A stretch of DNA of 56,000 nt from Symbiodinium natans (Eukaryota > Sar > Dinophyceae > Suessiales > Symbiodiniaceae), in assembly GCA_905221605.1 (NCBI GenBank), contig CAJNDS010002541.1:115001-171000 (forward strand). Direction: 5' to 3'. Each line of letters begins with the position of its first letter. Position 1 is the stretch's first letter. A program made the position numbers and the translations under genes. Below the pieces are notes generated by a model. That model had not been told where the DNA came from, did not search any database, and worked only from the letters and a program-made list of their open reading frames with translations. This document shows positions 12,401 to 21,400 of the stretch, in pieces.

Positions 12401-15400
12401 TCCAGCTCCTTTTGGATGGAACCTCTCCATCGCTCCAGAACTGGGAGGACCTCTGCCTGTGCCACGTTGTGCACCACCGCCAATGGCTTTGCCAATGACC
12501 GGAGCACTTCCTCGATGCCCTTTGTGTAGCTCACCTCCACCTTCTTTAAGAACGCTTCTTCCCAATGGGGCTCGCTCGCTTGAAGCCTGATCATCATGAT
12601 GCCAGGTTGATGTGGGGAAGGGCTCGTTGTCGACGATGGACCCGAAGGCAGGGGAATGGCAATATCCCAAAGGGCGTTCTCATCAGCACCCCCAACATCC
12701 TGAACAAACTCCATGTCCCAATCCTCGAGGACCCCTTTCCAGTTCATTTCGAACATCGCCTGATCATCATCGCTCTCCTCCTCGAAGTGCTGCGGCATGC
12801 ATATCGCGGCCACTCCTGTGGGTTCTGCAGGCTTCACTGATGCCAGTGCCACAGCCGGAATCACAAATCCGAGGTCACTTAGAACCTCCACCGTCATCCC
12901 TGCGACGCCGCCCATCGTGTTGACTGTGTAGCCTACCAAGACCGTCCTTTGCCCCTTCCATGGCATCACCCAGTGTCTCCGGAAAGGATCAACCATTCTC
13001 GTCACCCTCTCGTTCATGGAGTAAGCACATCCATAGTAGGTGCCCTTTTCATTGGTCGCGGCAATGATCGGTCCTTGTACACAATCACCATCCCTCAGCT
13101 CAACCCAAAGCTTTCCGCCGGATGTCGGAGTTTGCAACACCACCGCGTAGTTCTTCGTGAAGGGGTGGTTTTGTGAATCACGATGCAAGCGGCGCTCATC
13201 TGAGCTGGAGATGTACAACGATGTGAACTCAGCCTCCGGGGACACTTCCACCATCACCTTTGCTGCCAACCTTGTCAGCGCTGGTCTCTCCGAGGTCTGC
13301 TTGTGAAATCCTATGACTCCTCCATGCCGAAACAGACCGAACTTCAGCGTTGAACCCCGGGCTTCGTCCACCAGTATCCGAATCGCCTCATCCAGATCCC
13401 AGTTGAACAAACATGCCGTGGCTCTTTCTTCGCTGGCCATATGCGGTGTCGTAGTCGTCACCGCGTGCAACCGTGCCTCTCCATCCGGCTCATCCTCAAA
13501 ACCCAAGGTTGTCTTTCTCGTTAGCCGTCGTCGAGGGGGAGGTGCTGGATGTGCCTCTAATATTCCTTCCGGGGGTCCGGGGTCATGAACGCCAGGCCTC
13601 ACGTTGGTGGTGTGGATGAAAGCATTCCGCCCTTCGCTGTAGATCAAGTGCCCTCCCTGGACGTAGTCAGAGAGACCCACATATCTCCCTTCTTCCCATT
13701 TTGCACCAAACGAATCCTTCGTTTTCGACTTGTCCTTGAGGTCCAGATCATAGTGCCTCTTCTTGATCATCACCTTCGTGCCGAATGGAGAAACCATCTT
13801 CGTCATGAACCCCAGGACTTGAGACCTTTGCATCGCTGTCGCCGCTGCTGCTGCCTGAGGCCACAACTTCTTCGGGAGATGCGAGGCCCCCAGCAAAGTC
13901 CTGGCCCGTTGCTTCACCCACCGAACCGCTTGTTCGATGGCTCCATTGCTTTGAGGAACACCTGGCTCTGAGGTTGTCATCCGAATCGCTTGGTTCTTCA
14001 GGTATGTTCGGATCAACCTCCCTTGAAACGCAGAGGCCTTGTCAGAGTGATGCCTCAACACTGGGAGATTGTGGTGCCGCAGGTACGTGAGGACGTCTTG
14101 AAGGGCTTCAAGAATCTCCGCCGAGGTTCCCGTTGTCAAAGGGGTTGCAAACAGCAGGTACGTTGAAGCTGGCGGCTGAGTGTCCCCTTCTTCCATTTGA
14201 GGATTTCCAGGCGGGGCCGAACCTTCTCGCTGCTCCTGGACTTCGTCTCCACTTGCAGCGTCGCCGCCACTTTGCTGGCAGGGATTTTTCTCGCCGTCAC
14301 TTTCCACTCCAAGTCCCTTTTTCCCTTTTTCTTCAACATCCTCTTCGTCCGTGGGACTATAATGCTCCAGCTCCTTCTCAAGCTCTCCCTTGATGTCGAA
14401 CGGGTCTTCCTCTTTGTCCACCTCTCCATCATCTGCGGTCTCTTCCCACGTTCCATCTGCAAACGACGCCGGGAACCTGTATTTGCACACCAACAAGTGC
14501 TTGAACTGCTTGTAGAAAGGGCTCCGGGCATTGTGGTTCATCCCCAACTCATGCGGGCCGGTGAGGTCTGATGACAATGAGAACAGCTCGGGGTGGCTCA
14601 CTCTCCTATGGGGACGGCCGCTCGCGCCATACATGTTGCAGTAGAGGCAGTCTCGACGTGGAGGTAAATGGCCACGGGCCACATGTTCTTTCCATTGGCC
14701 CACCGTCATGGTATTCAATGTCGGGGTCACAAGCCATTCTCGCAGCGCTAGGGAAATCGCCACATTCAGTCCGGGGGCCCATTCTGCCAAGAGGTCCGAC
14801 GGTCCTTTGTAGGGCTTCTGGTTCCCTTCCATCTTGGCGTCCCTCAGCAAGGCCAATGCCATGATGTTGGTGCCCAAGGTAGTTGGCTTCGGTGTCTTGT
14901 GACCATAGGCGCCCTGCTCGAAACTCACCTCTATGAGCCCTGCTTCATTGGAATAGCTTCTCCACATCTCTGTACTCCAGAAGGAAGGCAGCTGTTCCCA
15001 CAGCGGATCGGTCCTTGGCAGGTACTCTTGAGGATCTTGCGGTTGTTCCAAGAGAAACGCAACAGCCGAAGTTGCCAATCTTCTCCCAGGGCTTTGTAGT
15101 CGTCCTGCTGTTGCCTTGGCGTGCAACCATATCATCCTAGCAAACAGCTGGGAATCCCGGATGACCTGCATCTTCTCTTCCACGGTCTGCTCCGGCCAAC
15201 CATACGGACATTGCCTCGTTCTAACCGGCGACGGCCCTCCTTCTCGAAAACGCAGCCTGCTAAACGTACGGCAAGGTGGCCCTCCGAACACCGCCGCAAT
15301 TTTGCCTTTCATTGCCGCCCATGATAGCACTCTCCATAGGTCTGGCCCGAGCAAATTGTGGGCTTGGCATCGCTCGATGTCCAGCTCCAAAAGAGCCCGG

Positions 15401-18400
15401 TCCCCTTCATTGAGCCAGCTGTAAACGTCCTTCTTCTTCTTGCCAGCGAACATGTGGATCACCCATCCATTGGACGCCCATAACCTCCTCCGCTGTCGGC
15501 GATTGAGGAAGGTGAGCTTCTTCAACAGCTCCCAGCCATTCTCATTCTCCACCCTTGCGTGTAGACCGTGAAGCGATTCTTCCGGCATGCCCTTGAAGAA
15601 CGGAGCCATGGCAACCGCCTTTCCTTCTTGTCCTTCTTGCCCAGCGCAGGCCTCGCTGAGGTAGTCGAACCACGATTTGTCTAGATGAGCGGCCATTGCT
15701 TGCACCCTTCTTTCCGTAGCGTGCACATTTTGACTGAACTGGTCCAGCTTCTTCCTCTCGATCCGGGAGATCAGCTCCAGCGCCTTCGCCTCGGACAAGT
15801 GTGGACACCCCTCCTTTGTTGACAACCTCACAATGCTTCCATCCGGACTCACAAGGTGGCAACTGGCTGGTCCCCATTCGAATTTGTAGCCCAGGGTCTT
15901 CACCAGCTCGCCGACAGGGACTATGGGGCTAGTCGCATCCTCGTCTGAAGGGTCACCGATCAGCAACGTTCCCGCCTCGTTCATTCTCATCAGGACTTGC
16001 TCTCCTCCCGCAAGCAGAACATTCACCGGAGTGCCTTGGAGCCATTCTTGTTGGTCATGAGGTCGTCGAAGAGAATGTGTAGCGCCAGTGTCTGCTAGAC
16101 CCATTGTCGCCAGGACCGGGACGTCGTTCTCCCCTGTGCCCTTGCTAACCTTGAGGACCTTCAGCTGAATGTCCCCCATCCCCCCGGCAGTCTTTGCCAT
16201 GATCGCTTGCTGCGCCGCCTGGACCAAATTGTCCAGTGTCCACACTGGCTCACCGGCTGCTGTGCTGCCTGCAGGCTCTTCGCTTGGCAGGGTGGAAGGA
16301 AGGGAAGATGGCGGTGTTGTGGTTGCAGTCGTAGAAAGCGTAGCAGTCGCCCCCGATGACGTTCCTGGCGCCACGTGAAGCTCGGCAGCCTTCGGGTTTG
16401 AAGGTAGCACCTGCCGTTCTCCTCCTTCTTCACGCTTAGGACCACCACCCTTGCGTCCAGGATTCTTGGTGGGACACTCCTTTGCGCGGTGACCCTCAGC
16501 GCCACAAGCCATGCACTTCTTCATTCTCTGGTCCTTGGGAAACACCATCAAGTCATGTCGATACGGGCACTTGTCTCCTCGTCGACATCCCGTTGGCTTT
16601 GCGAAGTAGCGACACTGATTGTCTGCGGCGCCTTCCTTGCCATGGTGGGTCGTGGTTGCCGAAGAAGGAGAACCTGTGGCCGGGGAGTTTGTGGACGTCG
16701 CTCGGACCTTGGCTACTGCTTCTGCCCCCATTGCAATGGCCATCTGCTCCACTTCCGCCTGAAGGTGTCGTTGATAATCCTCCACGTTGCTGATGGTCGG
16801 CTTGGCGTCCAACCTCAGAGACGTTCTTAGCAGCTGCGTCCGGAACTGAGCATCAGGACTTGTGGCGATGGTCTTCATTGTCGCAGCATCCAGGGCCTTG
16901 GCTAAAACCGTTGGGTCCGGGATGCTCATGCCTAGTTGTCGGCACCGTCGAAGATGTCGAGGCCAGCTCCTGAGGATCTCCAAGGTCTCCTGAATGGTGT
17001 TCCCTGTGGCGGGGCTTTGGAGCTGCATCAAAGTGTGACCCCTTTCAGAAGATCCGCCCGGCTGGTAGGTCACAAACAACCTGAACACCATCTGGGTGAC
17101 ATCCTGGGTGGCGCGGCGGGCAATCAAGTCAGACCTGACTCCTTCTGGAACTGCATTCAGGAGGAGCTGGCAGGCCCTAGCATTCACCCGTGCCCACCTT
17201 CCCGTGACTGCGTACTCGGCACCCTCAGGCTTAATCGAAAGCCGCTCCAGCTGCGTCGCCCCCAGCCATCTCGCATAGGATTCCTCCACGGTGCGGAGCA
17301 CTGCTTCCCACCACGCGCCGCTATTGTCGCTAAGGTCCTTCATGCCCGTGGAGATGACCTCAATCCAATCCTGGAAGATCAGTGGGGAATCCTTTGCTCC
17401 TGGACTTGCAAGCGACAGCAAGGATTGCAGGCCTGGTTTGACCGATTCCGTCCCACCCGGCGAAGCACCTCCTGCATTGCCCTGGAGACTACGTTCTTGA
17501 AGTTCCTGCAGCTGGCGCACTCCACGAGCGATTGCCTCTATCATCGGTGACGATGTCGTCGTGTGTCCTTCAGGAGGGGGCGAGGTGGAACGTGGTCTAG
17601 TCCTTCCAAAGAACGATCCCAGCAACCCTGCTCCCTGACTTGGCCCTTCTGCCGCTTGCTGAGAACCAGCTCGCCCTTCGGTGACCTCTGCGCCATGACG
17701 ACCCTGTGATTCTGCCGCACCTTCACGATCTAGACCAAGGACCCCTCGTGATTCTGTGAAACCTGCAGGTTCTGCCCGAGGACGACCCGGTGGTTCTAGA
17801 ACACTATGAACTCCAAGACCAAGGACCCCTCGTGATTCTGTGGAACCTGCATGTTCTGTACGAGGACGACCCGGTGGTTCTAGAGCACTATGAACTCCAA
17901 GACCAAGGACCCCTCGTGATTCTGTGGAACCTGCATGTTCTGTACGAGGAAGACCTCCTAGTAGGTCAGGAGCGTTTTCAGACACCGGAGCAAGACCAGA
18001 GCGATGACCTCCAATGCCTCCTTCTTGTCGATGCGGATGCCCTTGCCCCAGCGCTTCAACTCGTGGAAGATCCAAAGCCTGTGGCCATCCCTGCCGTCCA
18101 TCAGGACGACCGCCAAGAGCAGCTGGCGGGTACCCACCCGTAGACGCAGGTGCGGCCGGAGTCCTCCGCCTCCGCCTCAACTGCGCCTCGAGGGATTGAT
18201 TCCGCTGCTCTGCCATTTCCAAACGATCCAACAAAGGCCCCAACTGCCGCTGCACTTCCGCCTGCACCACTTCTGCCGAGAAACCACTTGATGAAGCTGG
18301 AGGTGTTTCCACCAGCGTCCTAGCCCTCGGTGGCGATGTCATAGTCGAGGCGCCTTGCAGCTGTCGGGGTGGGCTCGTCATCGGGCTCGGAAGCAAGTCG

Positions 18401-21400
18401 CTGGTGTTGACTGCCCCCATTATCCTCGCTCCCACCCGTGACAACCACGAAAAACCTGCTGGCAGTCCTTCAAGCTGGGACATTGGCCCCCACTGTCCAG
18501 CAGATCTCCTTGATCTCGGAGTAGAAAACTCAGCACCAGGATCTGCGACGACCTCCCCATAGCCGATGTCAAGGTTCACAGGGCGATTCATTGGCGCTGT
18601 CTGCTCCTGCACCGCTGCTTCCGGGACAGCCATCGAGGCCCCAGCTGCATCTTGTTCTCCTTCCCCGAGGTCAGGCCCATTTCCACTTGACATCCCCGAG
18701 TCCGCACATGCGACTTGTTGTCCTTCGTCTCGAAGAGGTGGAGGTGTCGGGCCTACAGCACCGTAGCTCGTAGGGCCACCAGCGCCGTTCATCATCGACG
18801 TTCCAGCGGAGCTTTGCACAGCTGAGCCTTGGATGCTCATAACCTGCTGATGCAGGAGTGTGTCCTGCGTGTCAGGATGCTGTGCCATGCTGCAATGTCT
18901 CCAGACTAACGCCCCAAACCATGCAGCATCGCGCGATGGAGATTCTCTTTTCCAATACGCACAACAGAAAGGTGTAGCTCATTTGGCTATTGATAGATGT
19001 CTGCATGCCTTGCTTTACATTTGTGCGTGACATCTAAGAAAACTGTGGCCAAGGGTTCATGGTTTTCCGCAGCCTTACCCTTTGGGCCACGGACGGCGAG
19101 GGGGGTTCCCTTATGAAGCAGAGAGGCTCAAACCCTTCTATACATTTCCACTTCTGCAAGACCCCTATATGCAGGATGTGAAACGTCCGGTAGTACAGGG
19201 CGCATTTCACAACCCTAAACCCCAAACCTAAACTCTAAACCCTTAACCCTAACTGACCGTAAACCCTAGGCCCTAAGCCCTAGAGCCCTATGCAGTTTCC
19301 TCTTTGCGGTACCCGACCAATCTTGGGCAGAGATCCAGCGGCACACTCACTAGGGCTGCACCTTTGCCTACCGAGGCCTTTTATTGTCCGTGTGAAAAGG
19401 AGCTTCAGTTGTTTGTTGCGCCGCGCCTGCATCAGCAGGTTAAGAGCCTTGGTCCCTAGGGGCCGGCACACCGCCCGCACCACCGCCCTCTAACCGTAGT
19501 CGGTCCCCACTCCAACGCAGGAGAGACCCCAATCCACCGACCAAGCGATGGGGTCGCAGGGAACGGACCCGCCGCCTGCCCCTTCGCCTAGCCCAGGGCC
19601 TGCTGTCTGCGCCGGAGCACCACGCTCCTCTTTTCAGAGGGTGTAGTTTTACCTATCACTTCTTTCGACGGCGCCTTGAGCTCGAGCGCAAGAAGCCAAA
19701 AAGTAGGCCGCGTAATTGGACTGGACAAACCCAGTCTCAAAAGGGTTTTGGGCTTAGGAGGCATAGGGAGACCATAGATCATGGGGAGGGGGGGGGGGGC
19801 CGAGAACGCACAACACGCAGCCAGAAACAGGGAGGGGGCTCTCTGGCAAAAATAGACCACTGATAGATCCCTATGCGGGGGATAGACCTTTATGCCTTCA
19901 CTGTAGAGTCTATGTCTCTCACACGTCTGGAGGTTCCTCACCTCACCCGTGTTGTGTATTGTTTCACATACGATGCAAATACGAAGACGCCTTTCGACGA
20001 CACGATTGATGTGTTGGAGTCGGTGGCGGTGGCACGGCACGCCGAGAACGGAAAGAGTTTTTTGACACCCATCATGGGAGCATTGTGTAAAAGCAAACCC
20101 TAAGCAAGAAACAGGCCTTAAACCCTAAACAAAAGCAAGTGCTTCGAACACACCCTATACAGGAAGCAAAACACACAAACCGTACACCCTAAATAAACCC
20201 TACACGCTAGACAAACCCTAACCCCAAAGCTGTCTTGAAAATCTACAAAACTTTGAACAAACCCCATACCCTAAACAAACCCGAACTACACCTTAAGCAA
20301 ACCCTAAACAAACCCTATAAACCCTAAAATTCTACACTAATAGTAGTTGGGATAGGGTTTTTGGTAGCGGGAATAGCGGTCTATGGAATCTTGCGATAGG
20401 GTCTATGCAGAGCGGTCTATGGCAGCAGGACAAAAGTCTATGTACAGGGGTCTACAGGAAAGGTGACGGTGCCAATGCAGAGGGGTTCTGGTGGTCAACC
20501 ATACGGTCTATACCAGAGGTACCTAAGCGGTCCATCGACGCCGAGGAAGGGGGGCTACTTATTGGACATATTTGCGGGTTTAGGGAACTGATGGCATCTT
20601 TAGCGTCGATCCGGTGGTATAGTTGAGGTTTTGGTGCTCGAGTGAGGTTGTTGTCAAGAGGAAAGCAGTCGCTTTTGCTGAGGCTGTCTACATCACCCCC
20701 AACGATGGTCCGCTGACCCGTGCCGGGCTGCCTACTTTCTCGCCCGCTCTTTCCATCCTCATGCTCAACCTCTGCTCACCCTCGCCCTCATTGCCTGCTT
20801 GCTCCCTTCGAGGCTCGAGGGTCTCGATCCTACATGGCTCGGTGCCAAGTGAACCGCTGCGAAGTTTGTTGTGTGGCCTGCCACATGTATAGTGTATGCC
20901 AACGTATGCCGCAAGTATGTTCGCTGCGCGGCATCGTAGCAGCCCAGGCGCCCGAAATGCTGGCGGGTGAGGGCTATGGCTTCCCCGCCGATCCTCGCAT
21001 GAGATTGCATGAGGAAACGCTGAGGCAACGTTAGGCGTTCCTGGTAGTGATGATGATGAGAACTTGGGAAAGGATTTCTGACTTCCACACACACGAAGCT
21101 GAGGATATGTGGTCGCTGGGTGTGCCATGGCCTTGGTATCCTCAAGCATTCTGAAGCGACGTCATGCGAGTAGAGCTCTGCGAACTTCGGCCGGAAAAAG
21201 AAAGGAACAGAATGGAACAAAGGTGCAGTTGCAGGCGGTCTAGCTTTGCGCCCGCAGGTTGGTCTACGTGGTCCTGGTTGGGCAGTTCCCGATTGGCTGG
21301 CGGCTCAGCTGTCCAGCTTTGGTCCGGCTTCGTTTGGCTCTCGCCCAGGGCAGTCCAAACAGACAAAGTCAGAGCTGACGCGGCAGATCATTAAGGCGGG

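Larger units (their letters stand above)
9723..19158 (-). mobile_element. Intact Ty1/copia LTR retrotransposon, 9.4 kb, with extra DNA-modification-like domains
   Basis: Two 314-bp direct repeats beginning TG and ending CA bound the element and look identical base for base by eye; a 5-bp AGACC duplication flanks them. On the minus strand, order is 5' LTR (18845-19158), primer-binding site, gag-pol frame, 3' frame, polypurine tract, 3' LTR (9723-10036). Integrase precedes reverse transcriptase, which defines Ty1/copia rather than Ty3/gypsy. At 2,662 residues, the polyprotein is far longer than the roughly 1,300-1,700 of standard copia elements, because of a methyltransferase-like domain, a dioxygenase-like domain, an acidic insertion and a long Gag. 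Identical LTRs and an unbroken 8-kb frame point to recent insertion. It lies antisense in an intron of the kinase gene, inside a tract rich in GGTCTA/TAGACC motifs. Confidence 0.95.
19164..20849 (+). other. Kinase intron, right part, with telomere-like and GTCTATG motifs
   Basis: No exon was recognised. The stretch carries degenerate telomere-type repeats at 19211-19285 and 20090-20330 and many GGTCTATG/TAGACC motifs between 19860 and 20520. The same motifs occur just left of the retrotransposon (9655-9722), so the element inserted into this repetitive intron. Confidence 0.6.

Noticed and set aside
14133-17550. Plus-strand open frames of up to 204 codons across the retrotransposon
   Set aside because: Antisense shadows of the intact polyprotein.
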